Below, piece after piece: positions 1-8,054 of a stretch of 64,000 nt of DNA. The stretch comes from Phycisphaeraceae bacterium (GTDB taxonomy: Bacteria; Planctomycetota; Phycisphaerae; Phycisphaerales; Phycisphaeraceae): positions 119,684-183,683 of the forward strand of contig JANQSF010000079.1 in NCBI GenBank assembly GCA_028284155.1, in the 5' to 3' direction. The translations under genes were made by a program, and so were the position numbers. A model generated the notes under the pieces. It was not told the origin of the DNA. It did not search any database and worked only from the letters and a program-made list of their open reading frames with translations. How positions within the stretch are numbered: the stretch's first letter is position 1; each line of letters opens with the position of its first letter.

Positions 1-2
1 AC

Positions 3-1139
3 CGGAAGGACGGATTCGAGGCCGGCATCGAGATGGCGCTCAGCGCAATCCTGACCAGCCCGCATTTCCTGTTCAAGATCGAGCGTGAACCCCAAAGCGT
101 CTCGCCGAACAAGCCCTACAAGATCAGCGACATTGAACTTGCGTCGCGCTTGTCGTTCTTCCTCTGGAGTTCGATCCCGGACGATGAGTTGCTGACCATC
201 GCGGAAAGCGGCAGATTGCACAATCCAGACGTGCTGGAATCGCAGGTCCGCCGGATGCTTGCTGACGCCAAGGCCGAGTCCCTGGCCACCAACTTCGCGA
301 GCCAGTGGTTACACCTGCGCAACCTGGATTCGATTCGGCCGGACGGTCGCCTGTATCCGGACTTCGATCACAACCTGCGTCTGTCGATGCGGCGCGAAAC
401 CGAACTGCACTTCCATGAAATGGTCCGGCGAGATGCCAGTGTGCTCTCGCTGCTCCGGGCCGACCACACCTACCTGAATGAACGCCTCGCCAAGCACTAC
501 GGCATCCCGCATGTCTATGGCAGCCGATTCCGGCGAGTGCAGCTACCCGCAAACAGTCCTCGCGGCGGGCTGCTGCGACACGGCAGCATCCTGACGGTCA
601 CGTCGTATGCGACACGGACGTCGCCGGTGATCCGTGGTAACTGGGTGCTCGAGAACATCCTTGGCACACCCGCCCCACCGCCGCCCGAAGATGTGCCGTC
701 GCTGGACGACAGTCAAGTCGTCTCAGCATCTTTGCCCGTGCGTGAACGGCTGATGCAACACCGGGCCGACCCCGCGTGCGCCGGCTGTCACAACCTGATG
801 GACCCGGTCGGATTCGCCTTGGAGCATTTCGACGCCGTGGGTCAGTGGCGTGACCTGGAGGGCGGACGCCCCGTCGACGCCTCGGGCGGCCTGCCCGACG
901 GCAGCGCGTTCAGGGGCGTTGCGGGCCTCGAGGCCGCTATACTCAGGCGACCTGAGGTGTTTGCCACAACGATCACCGAGAAGTTGATGATCTTCGGACT
1001 CGGGCGTGGGCTCGAGTATTACGACCAGTCGGCGATACGAAGGATCGTGCGCGACGCGGCCGATGATGATTACAAGTTCTCAGCCATCGTCCTGGGCATC
1101 GTCAAAAGCGTGCCGTTTCAGATGAGGAATCAAAAGTGA
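3..1139 (+). CDS. DUF1592/DUF1588/DUF1585 secreted cytochrome-type protein, 3' part (5' end outside window)
   Basis: This is the C-terminal part of a planctomycete multi-domain protein. The reading frame is open to the left edge and the residues before the first internal ATG (position 33) already match the DUF1592 pattern (GIEMALSAILTSPHFLF), so the true start lies upstream. In order come the end of DUF1592 with the LASRLSFFLWSSIPDDELL block, a DUF1588-like region containing a CxxCH haem-type motif (CAGCHNLMDPVGFALEHFD), and a C-terminal DUF1585 segment (EKLMIFGLGRGLEYYDQ to VPFQM). The family is exported and predicted to bind haem; its reaction is unknown. The stop codon overlaps the GTG start of the DUF1552 gene (GTGA at 1136-1139), implying translational coupling. 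A full-length relative sits at 61253-63991 on the other strand. Confidence 0.93.
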   Translation, partial: RKDGFEAGIEMALSAILTSPHFLFKIEREPQSVSPNKPYKISDIELASRLSFFLWSSIPDDELLTIAESGRLHNPDVLESQVRRMLADAKAESLATNFASQWLHLRNLDSIRPDGRLYPDFDHNLRLSMRRETELHFHEMVRRDASVLSLLRADHTYLNERLAKHYGIPHVYGSRFRRVQLPANSPRGGLLRHGSILTVTSYATRTSPVIRGNWVLENILGTPAPPPPEDVPSLDDSQVVSASLPVRERLMQHRADPACAGCHNLMDPVGFALEHFDAVGQWRDLEGGRPVDASGGLPDGSAFRGVAGLEAAILRRPEVFATTITEKLMIFGLGRGLEYYDQSAIRRIVRDAADDDYKFSAIVLGIVKSVPFQMRNQK

Positions 1140-2482
1140 ACACCATCACAGGCAAGTCGATCTCTCGTCGAACGCTCCTGCGCGGCGTCGGTGCCGCGGT
1201 CGCGCTGCCCTTGCTCGACGCGATGATGCCGGCCGGCACGGCGCTAGCCAAGCAGGCCGCCACGACGCAGGCCAAGCGAATCAGCTATGTCTTCATGCCG
1301 ATGGGGTGCGACCATTCGCGCTGGACGCCGAAGGGTGACACGCTCGACGACCTGCCTTTCATCCTCGAATCGCTCGCGCCGGTGCGCGACCATGTCAATG
1401 TCGTCAGCAACCTCGACCTGAAGAACGCCTACCCCGGTTCGCACGCGACGTCGAATTCGGCCTTCCTCAGTTGCGCCCGCGCCAAGCAGACCGAGAGCAC
1501 CGACTACTACCTGGGCACGACCGTCGATCAGATCGCCGCGCAGCGCATCGGGCAATCCACCCAGTTGCCGTCGATGGAACTGTCGATGGACCTGATGCAG
1601 GTCGTGGGGCAGTGCGACAACGGCTACGCCTGTGTCTATCAGAACAACCTTTCATGGTCATCGCCGACCACGCCGCTGCCTTCCGAAGCCCACCCGCGCA
1701 TCGTGTTTGAGAGCATGTTCGGCGAAGGCGGCACAGCCAAGGAACGACGCGCCGCCCTCCGCAAGCAGGCAAGCCTGCTCGACTCTATGACCGATGAGAT
1801 CAGCCGACTCAAGCACGAGGTCGGCGCAGCCGACCGGCGGCGGATCGATCAATACCTGCAGTCCATCCGCGAAGTCGAGCGGCGCATTCAGAAGGCCGAG
1901 TCCGACGTCAACGCCGGCAAGCTGCGCGACCTGGAGCGTCCGCTGGGCGTGCCCGCGTCGTACGGCGAACACGCCAAGCTGATGTTCGATCTGCAGGTAC
2001 TCGCCATGCAGGGCGATATCACCCGCGTCATCACATTCCAGTTGGCTCGCGAGACGTCCAACCGAAGTTACCCCGAGATCGGTGTCCCGCAATCGCACCA
2101 CCCGCTGTCACACCACGGTAACGACCCGAAGAAGATCGCCCTGATGGCGAAGATCAATCGGTTCCATGTTTCGCTGTTCGCTGAGTATCTGAAGAAACTC
2201 GCCGACACACCCGAGGGCAACGGCTCCCTGCTCGACAACACGCTGTGTCTCTACGGCAGCGGCATGGGCAATCCCAACAAGCACGATCACACGAACCTGC
2301 CCACCCTCGTCGCCGGCGGTTCATCGGCCGGCATCAAGGGCGGTCGGCACATCCGTTACAAACACGAAACCCCGCTGGCGAATGTCCATCTGACTCTGCT
2401 GGACAAAGTCGGCGTCGATCTGGAGCGCTTCGCGGACTCGACCGGCTTGGCCAAGGAACTGTTCGATCCAGCGAGCCTGTAA
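1136..2482 (+). CDS. DUF1552 (HXXSHH) family secreted protein
   Basis: A 448-residue protein with a twin-arginine export signal at the N-terminus (SRRTLLRG followed by a hydrophobic stretch ending near ALAKQ). It carries the family signature HxxSHH intact at residues 322-327 (HPLSHH) and a C-terminal block (LCLYGSGMGN, then HTNLPTLVAGG) typical of DUF1552. The family resembles alkaline-phosphatase-like DUF1501 proteins in layout, but its activity is not established. The start is GTG overlapping the stop of the upstream DUF1592-type gene, the standard partner in planctomycetes, so the two are probably exported together. The next gene follows after 66 bp and may belong to the same operon. Confidence 0.95.
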   Translation: MNTITGKSISRRTLLRGVGAAVALPLLDAMMPAGTALAKQAATTQAKRISYVFMPMGCDHSRWTPKGDTLDDLPFILESLAPVRDHVNVVSNLDLKNAYPGSHATSNSAFLSCARAKQTESTDYYLGTTVDQIAAQRIGQSTQLPSMELSMDLMQVVGQCDNGYACVYQNNLSWSSPTTPLPSEAHPRIVFESMFGEGGTAKERRAALRKQASLLDSMTDEISRLKHEVGAADRRRIDQYLQSIREVERRIQKAESDVNAGKLRDLERPLGVPASYGEHAKLMFDLQVLAMQGDITRVITFQLARETSNRSYPEIGVPQSHHPLSHHGNDPKKIALMAKINRFHVSLFAEYLKKLADTPEGNGSLLDNTLCLYGSGMGNPNKHDHTNLPTLVAGGSSAGIKGGRHIRYKHETPLANVHLTLLDKVGVDLERFADSTGLAKELFDPASL

Positions 2483-2548
2483 CCGAGATTGCTGTTGGCG
2501 ACATCAGGCACGGCGACAACCTCGACCCGATGCCCAGGAATCGAGTGG

Positions 2549-4132
2549 ATGAATCGCAGAGGCACAACAGCACGCGCCCGGGGATTGTGCCAGCCGCGCG
2601 TTGCGTGCGCCGAGTCGACCGGCATGCCGTCATGGGCGCCGTTTACGTCAATCGTCCTGCTATTCATCGTGCTGGTTTCGCCATCTCGATCGGCGGCCGC
2701 TTCGCTGGCCGACGCCGTTGAACGACGTGATCAGAATAAGATCGCGCTACTGATTGCCCAGAAAGCCGACCCGAACGCGAAGCAGGTCGACGGCATGACC
2801 GCGCTGCATTGGGCGGCGTATTACGATGACGATTCGTTGGCGCGGAAACTGATCCAAGCCGGGGCAGACGTGAAGTCGCTTAATCGCTATGGCGTCGGCG
2901 CGCTGGCCATCGCCGTGACCAATGGCAACGTGAGATTGACGAAGTTACTGCTTGACAAGGGCACCGACCCGAACAGCGCCTCGGCCGGCGGCGAAACGGT
3001 GTTGATGACCGCGTCGCGCACCGGCCGACTTGAAGCGGTGAACGCCCTGCTTGCCGCGGGGGCGGAAGTCGATGCAAGAGAACGACGGGGACAGACCGCG
3101 TTGATGTGGGCCGCCGCGGAGGGGCATGCCGATGTGGTCGACGCCCTGATCAAGGCCGGCGCTGATTTCAAGAAGCCGCTCGATTCCGGCTTCACACCGC
3201 TCTGCTTCGCCGCCCGCAATGGGCGCATCGCGGTCGTTCGGCGGCTCCTGGCGGAAAAGGTTGACGTGAACGAGGCCATGACCGACGCCCGCGGCGGCCG
3301 CAACAAACCGGTGCGAAATTCCACGCCGCTCATACTTGCTATGGAAAACGGTCACTTTGAGTTGGCGGCGCTGCTGCTCGAGGCAGGCGCCGACCCCAAT
3401 GACCAACGGACCGGGTTCGCGCCGCTGCACGCGACGTCATGGATCCGCAAACCGGACATCGGCGACGGCGAGACCGGAACGCCGCCGCCGAAGGGCTCGG
3501 GCAAACTGACAAGCCTTCAGTTTGTGCGGAAACTTGTCGAGCACGGGGCGGACGTCAATATCAGACTGAGCGAGAAGGCGCGCGGGAGACGCAAGATTTC
3601 TGTGAAAGGCATCACGCCCTTCATGTGCGCCGCCGCGACCGCTGATGTCGCATTTATGAAGACATTGCTCGAGTTGGGTGCCGATCCAAACATACGAGAC
3701 GCCCGCGGGCGCACCGCGCTCATGATGGCCGCGGGGAGCGACGAAAGCCCGGAAGGCGACGGCCCGGCAACAGCCCAAGAGCATCTGGCCGCGGTCAACT
3801 TCCTGCTCGACCTCGGCTCGAAGTCCGGAAAAACGTCCGCCGGGTTCGACGTCAACGCCGTCGATCACAACGGGGAAACGGCCATGCACGGAGCGGCCTA
3901 CAAGATGCTGCCCGAAGTCGTCCGCCTGTTGGATCAACGCGGCGCGGAGATCAAGATTTGGTCAGCCAAGAGCAAGCAGGGCCGAACGCCGCTCTCAATT
4001 GCGCAGGGTTTTCGCCCCGGCAATTTCAAGCCCTCGTATGAGACGATCGCCGCCATCAAAAAGGTGATGATTGCACACGGCGTCAAACCCCCACCACCAC
4101 CCAAGCGACGTGACGGAAGCTGGCAGCGTTGA
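2549..4132 (+). CDS. Secreted ankyrin-repeat protein
   Basis: The protein is almost wholly ankyrin repeats, about nine to ten units with typical TALHWAA, TALMWAAAEGHADVV and LLEAGADPN signatures. A hydrophobic segment (SIVLLFIVLVSPSRSAAA) near the N-terminus looks like a signal peptide, so the repeats probably act outside the cytoplasm. Several repeats are interrupted by glycine/lysine-rich loops (around GTPPPKGSGK and SEKARGRRK). The tail is proline-rich (KPPPPPKRR). Start choice is uncertain. ATG 2549 has an AGGA about ten bases upstream; ATG 2624 gives a tighter signal peptide but no visible ribosome site; a TTG at 2489 is less likely. Ankyrin proteins are often found beside DUF1592/DUF1552 pairs, suggesting a binding or scaffolding role in the same system. 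That role is inference. Confidence 0.88.
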   Translation: MNRRGTTARARGLCQPRVACAESTGMPSWAPFTSIVLLFIVLVSPSRSAAASLADAVERRDQNKIALLIAQKADPNAKQVDGMTALHWAAYYDDDSLARKLIQAGADVKSLNRYGVGALAIAVTNGNVRLTKLLLDKGTDPNSASAGGETVLMTASRTGRLEAVNALLAAGAEVDARERRGQTALMWAAAEGHADVVDALIKAGADFKKPLDSGFTPLCFAARNGRIAVVRRLLAEKVDVNEAMTDARGGRNKPVRNSTPLILAMENGHFELAALLLEAGADPNDQRTGFAPLHATSWIRKPDIGDGETGTPPPKGSGKLTSLQFVRKLVEHGADVNIRLSEKARGRRKISVKGITPFMCAAATADVAFMKTLLELGADPNIRDARGRTALMMAAGSDESPEGDGPATAQEHLAAVNFLLDLGSKSGKTSAGFDVNAVDHNGETAMHGAAYKMLPEVVRLLDQRGAEIKIWSAKSKQGRTPLSIAQGFRPGNFKPSYETIAAIKKVMIAHGVKPPPPPKRRDGSWQR

Positions 4133-4325
4133 CCGAGCGCGCGACGTCAAAGTGCGACACAGGTGGTGACGCGGAAGACCACTCACCGATCGACCGCTCA
4201 CTCGCCACGAGCGGGTCAGCAAAGCGTCATGGCGATCCACTTTCACCATGGCGGATTGTTCCGACCGCCCGTGATCATCACGCGGACGGGTGCGAGGTCT
4301 GCCACCGCGATGACCCGAGCCGTGT

Positions 4326-4331
4326 TATGAT
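4326..4331 (+). promoter_or_regulatory. Possible -10 element (TATGAT) in the 297-bp gap before the protease gene
   Basis: TATGAT lies about 98 bases before the chosen protease start, in a gap (4133-4429) that holds no convincing gene. No good -35 hexamer is visible at the usual distance, so this is a weak call. Confidence 0.2.
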
Positions 4332-4429
4332 GCGCAATCAACAATCCGGCGGCTCATCCCTTGCAATACGATCTCGGCAAATAGATGTCGATCACCAGCC
4401 CTGCCTCCTAACGATCCGGGAGCGTGACC

Positions 4430-6976
4430 ATGCAGGTCAAACAACTGCGCAGTCGATCGGCACTGGCTTGTAACCTGGTCTTGCCGTTACGGGCTTTCGG
4501 TTTGCTGGCGGTATCGATCGCGCTGTACATGCCGACGGCAGTATTGGCTTTGGATGCGCAGGTCGTCGCGCGGGGCAAGGCTGCGACGGCGTTGATCGAC
4601 CGCGGCGACCTGGGGAGCGGCAGCGGCTTCTGCATCCAGGCCGGCGGGCTGTTTCTAACCAACCGTCACGTGGTCGATGAATTGCCGCTGGGCAGTATTG
4701 TGAAAGTTGTGCTGCGGCCAAGCGAACCGACGCAGCTTGTCGTCGATGCGCGTCTGGTCAAGGTGTCAAAGGATTACGATCTGGCCTTGCTTAAGGTCGA
4801 TCAGCCTCTGAAAGTCAAGCCGCTCGAACTCGGCGCGGTGGGCAAGCTGATCGAGACGACACCGATCACTGCGCTGGGCTACCCGTTCGGCAAGATGTTG
4901 GCGATGGACCCGAAGGGCTACCCGAACATCAGCGTCAACACCGGCAAGATCAGTTCGCTGCGAAAGAAGGACGGGAAGCTCGAAGCGATCCAACTCGACG
5001 CATCGGTCAACCCGGGCAATTCCGGCGGCCCGGTGGTCGACGAGCAAGGCAGGGTTGTCGGCGTGATCGTGCGCGGCATCCCGGGCTCGGGCATCAACTT
5101 TGCGATCCCGGTGAGCCACGTCAAGACGTTCTTGAGTCGGCCGGGGCTTATGCTCGCATCGGGCCAATTGGACTTTGTCGATCGCCACCGGCAGCGGCCG
5201 TTCGATATTGAGGTGATAGGCGTCGGTAAACGAGTACCCTTGAAAGAGGTCGAAGTTCGACTGGGTGGGGAAGAAGCCGGTCGGACATTCACAGCCAAGG
5301 CCGCGGGTGACCGTTACCGGGTCATGGCAACGGCGCTCGACCCGGCATCGACGCCGCTGGAACTGGTGCTTGTTGGGAAGATCGACGGCAAGCGTTCTCA
5401 CCTGAGCCTGAACGACCAGGCGATTCAGATCGGCGGTCGATCCGTGCGCCTGTCAACCATTCGGACGCTCAAGATCAGCGACGGCACCGGGCAGGCTGAA
5501 CTCAGCGATGAGACGACCGTCAAAGGCAAAGTCACCGGCCTGCCCAAGTCGGCCGCCAAGCAGTTGAACGCGTCGAGTGACGTCTACGTTTTCGCGATCG
5601 ATGTACCGACCGGCGTGCCATACACCCTGAAAGCGAAGACCCCCGACGGCAAGACCGTCGAGTCAGTCGGCACGTTGGAATTCAACGAACGGCCGGCTGA
5701 ATTGGTTGGTTCGTGGATTGATGTGAACGCGATTGCGGAGACGAAGCCGGACGTCGAGCGGGGCCAATGGGAATTGAGTGACGGCGAATTGCAACTGAAG
5801 TCGAGTAAGGGCGGCATCATTCAACTACCCGTTTCACCGGCTGGCGACTACGACCTGAAGGCCGAGTTCACACTCAGCGAGGGCGGTGAGTTCCAGCTAA
5901 CCCTGCCCCTGGAGACACGTGCGTGCTTCTTCGGTCTAAACAAGAAGCAGGTCGGCGTCGGGCCTGGTTTCCGAACTCCCAATTACGGGAAGAAGGTCAA
6001 ACGTCCCAAGTTCGGCCAAAAGCAGACGCTTGAAGTAAGCGTGCGAAGCCGGAGCAGATTCGCGACCGTAACAATCGTTATCGACGGTGGAGAGCCGATC
6101 CGATACTGGGGTTATCCGCCGGACCAGGCGTCGCTGCCCAGTGATTTGCACAAGGTTGTCGCGACGCGTGCGCTGACGCTCACCGGCATCGGTCAAACCG
6201 TGACATTCCACAACATCAATCTCAAGATGTTGCGCGGCAAGGTCGCGTTCCACCGGCACGGCGTGGACAGCGCGTCGGTCAAGGGCGGCATGATCCGGCG
6301 ATACCAGTGGGTCAAGCGGCCGGGCACGATCCCGATGACGCCCGTCAAGGAGACGTTTGGCATCCTCGGCGGCGTGACCGGCGGCTTCCGCGGGGCGGCT
6401 GAATCCGTCTGGCTGTCGCAGACCGAAGACGGGCGGTGGCAGTTGAACGGAAAGTCGAGACAACCGTTCCTCGCCGGAGTGGGCTTATCGGTTCGCCACC
6501 CTTTGCGCTCGGCGTTTGAAGACGAGGTGAAGGAGGTGATCTGGCGGGCGAGAGACAAGCCGATCAAGCTGATCCACAAGAACGACGGATTCCCACTGCT
6601 GTCCGGTGTGTGGGGCACTTTCGCGGGCGGTGGCGAACGCGTCGGTGTCACGCTCAATGAAGACGGCTACTGGTATCTGGGCGGCAAGTCGGGCCAACGT
6701 ACACTTGGCGCCCGGGCGTTGGTCTACAAGTTTCGTAAACCCGGACAGTTCAAAGCGAAGATTGAACGCCACGAATGGACCCGTGGCAAGCCGCCGGTGC
6801 AAATGATCCACCGAGATAAGGGCATATGCGTGCTGGCACTGGTCGCCGGGGCTTACTGGACGGGCATGGAAGGCGTTGACATCTTCACCGCGAGCGACGG
6901 CTACTGGTACCTGCGCGGCAACGCACGGCGCGCAATCCGCGGCGAGGTCATCAGCATTGAGTTTCTTAACAAGTGA
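4430..6976 (+). CDS. Secreted trypsin-like serine protease (S1C/HtrA-like) with C-terminal triplicated repeat
   Basis: An 848-residue exported protein. After a signal peptide (hydrophobic to about residue 41) comes a trypsin-like domain at roughly 50-240 with a complete catalytic triad: His80 (TNRHVVDE), Asp117 (KDYDLALLKV) and Ser198 (NPGNSGGP). This resembles HtrA/DegP-type proteases, but no PDZ domain is visible. The middle (240-630) is beta-rich and includes a concanavalin-like stretch. The last ~210 residues form three repeats of about 78 residues (around 636-713, 714-790, 791-848), each with an aromatic DGYWYL/DGRWQL core; these may bind substrate or envelope. ATG 4430 is preferred because GGGAG lies 7 bases upstream; a GTG at 4424 is too close to it. 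The 3' end overlaps the convergent PEP-CTERM gene by 11 bp. Confidence 0.9.
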   Translation: MQVKQLRSRSALACNLVLPLRAFGLLAVSIALYMPTAVLALDAQVVARGKAATALIDRGDLGSGSGFCIQAGGLFLTNRHVVDELPLGSIVKVVLRPSEPTQLVVDARLVKVSKDYDLALLKVDQPLKVKPLELGAVGKLIETTPITALGYPFGKMLAMDPKGYPNISVNTGKISSLRKKDGKLEAIQLDASVNPGNSGGPVVDEQGRVVGVIVRGIPGSGINFAIPVSHVKTFLSRPGLMLASGQLDFVDRHRQRPFDIEVIGVGKRVPLKEVEVRLGGEEAGRTFTAKAAGDRYRVMATALDPASTPLELVLVGKIDGKRSHLSLNDQAIQIGGRSVRLSTIRTLKISDGTGQAELSDETTVKGKVTGLPKSAAKQLNASSDVYVFAIDVPTGVPYTLKAKTPDGKTVESVGTLEFNERPAELVGSWIDVNAIAETKPDVERGQWELSDGELQLKSSKGGIIQLPVSPAGDYDLKAEFTLSEGGEFQLTLPLETRACFFGLNKKQVGVGPGFRTPNYGKKVKRPKFGQKQTLEVSVRSRSRFATVTIVIDGGEPIRYWGYPPDQASLPSDLHKVVATRALTLTGIGQTVTFHNINLKMLRGKVAFHRHGVDSASVKGGMIRRYQWVKRPGTIPMTPVKETFGILGGVTGGFRGAAESVWLSQTEDGRWQLNGKSRQPFLAGVGLSVRHPLRSAFEDEVKEVIWRARDKPIKLIHKNDGFPLLSGVWGTFAGGGERVGVTLNEDGYWYLGGKSGQRTLGARALVYKFRKPGQFKAKIERHEWTRGKPPVQMIHRDKGICVLALVAGAYWTGMEGVDIFTASDGYWYLRGNARRAIRGEVISIEFLNK

Positions 6977-7679
6977 GGTGGCGGGTTACGTTTAACCGAC
7001 GACGACGCATCGCAACCAGCGCCAGACCGAAGAAGGCCGTTACCGTCGCGGGCTCGGGGATGGAGAACCCGCCGCCCGTGCCGCCCGGCGTCGTGAACGT
7101 GAACTGCCCGGCGTTGCCGTTGGCGAACACGTTGACATCGTCGATATTGAATAGCCCCAGGCCGTCGTCATAAGCCGCCCAAGTCCCGTCGAAGGGGTCG
7201 AGAAAGCCGATGCTGACCGTCGATGCCTGACCGCCGGGCAGCCCGGTCAGATCCACGGTAAGCGTCCCAAACTCCACGAACATGCCGCCGGTGTCGTCCA
7301 GCGCGGCGGCGAAGCCGAAGTCATTGTCGTATTGCGCACGAGAAACGTCCGCGAACGGGTCGGCGAAGCCGTTGACCGGTGTCCAGATGTCGAACGGCGC
7401 ATTGGAGCTGAGGTCGAACGAGAACCTTGAATAGTCCGTGCCGCCCGCGGATAGATTGGCGCTGCTATTGCGGACGTCGAGTTGAAACTCGACCAAGTCG
7501 GCCGACATGTCGCCGCCATCGTCGTATCGACCGACCACGTCCACCATCAGGCTGTTGCCGGCCACCGAACCGTTCGTCAGGTCGACAGTCAGCGTCGTCA
7601 CCGCCGACGCGGAAGTTGCCCAGCTTAACACGGCCATCGCCGCAGCAAGCAGGGGCAATCTGCTTAAGCTCGTACTCAT
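6966..7679 (-). CDS. PEP-CTERM sorting-domain protein
   Basis: A 237-residue secreted protein. It has an N-terminal signal peptide (LLAAAMAVLSWATSASA) and a classical C-terminal PEP-CTERM tripartite signal: the motif IPEPAT, a hydrophobic stretch (FFGLALVAM) and an arginine cluster (RRRR). Such proteins are recognised by exosortase, cleaved and displayed or released at the surface. The body is acidic, beta-rich and rich in glycine and aspartate, with no known catalytic motif. ATG 7679 is chosen because AGGAG lies 6-7 bases upstream on the minus strand; a GTG three bases earlier is less suitable. A short extension (LNVTRHLTC) follows the arginine cluster. No exosortase gene is in the window. 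Confidence 0.9.
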   Translation of the reverse strand: MSTSLSRLPLLAAAMAVLSWATSASAVTTLTVDLTNGSVAGNSLMVDVVGRYDDGGDMSADLVEFQLDVRNSSANLSAGGTDYSRFSFDLSSNAPFDIWTPVNGFADPFADVSRAQYDNDFGFAAALDDTGGMFVEFGTLTVDLTGLPGGQASTVSIGFLDPFDGTWAAYDDGLGLFNIDDVNVFANGNAGQFTFTTPGGTGGGFSIPEPATVTAFFGLALVAMRRRRLNVTRHLTC

Positions 7680-8054
7680 CACGCTCTCCTTTCACACCTC
7701 GTCACGTAGACCCGTGAGACGAGCTAATAGTATGACCGCGGATTCGGCAGAGTCCAATCCAATTGCTCCTGTGCGGCGACGATTCGATTTGCGTCGTGCT
7801 CACTTCTAACGCCACCACTCGATCAGGGGTGATTGCACCGGCGATCTTCTTGCATCGTCAAGGCCGATTGAGTAGGCTGATTGCCGTTCAGGCGTTGCCA
7901 TCCGGCGGGGCAGCGATGTGTAAACGACCCGATGAGCGGGTCGTGGGTCGAAGGGTGTGCCATGCATTTCGCGTCCGTGTGGACCGTTCTGTCCAGCTAG
8001 ATGGTCAAATATGTGGGCACTTTCAATCAGTGCGGTGGAGTCCAGGAGGTTGAC
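7680..8054. other. 375-bp intergenic region between divergent genes, with an 8-bp perfect hairpin
   Basis: No convincing gene is present. The region must hold the promoters of the PEP-CTERM gene and of the giant gene. A perfect 8-bp stem ACGACCCG/CGGGTCGT with loop ATGAG spans 7924-7944, about 110 bases before the giant gene start; it could be an operator or leader hairpin. An in-frame ATG at 8001 exists but lacks a ribosome site. Confidence 0.5.
8044..8049 (+). promoter_or_regulatory. Strong Shine-Dalgarno AGGAGG deciding the start of the giant gene
   Basis: A perfect AGGAGG is 5 bases before ATG 8055. This favours 8055 over the upstream in-frame ATG at 8001 and suggests efficient translation of this very long message. 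Confidence 0.75.

Noticed and set aside
7763..8053. 96-residue open frame before the giant gene
   Set aside because: No ribosome site; it ends within the giant gene's Shine-Dalgarno region and looks like leader sequence.
8001..8054. Upstream ATG at 8001 as start of the giant gene
   Set aside because: No ribosome site in front of it; AGGAGG sits correctly before ATG 8055.
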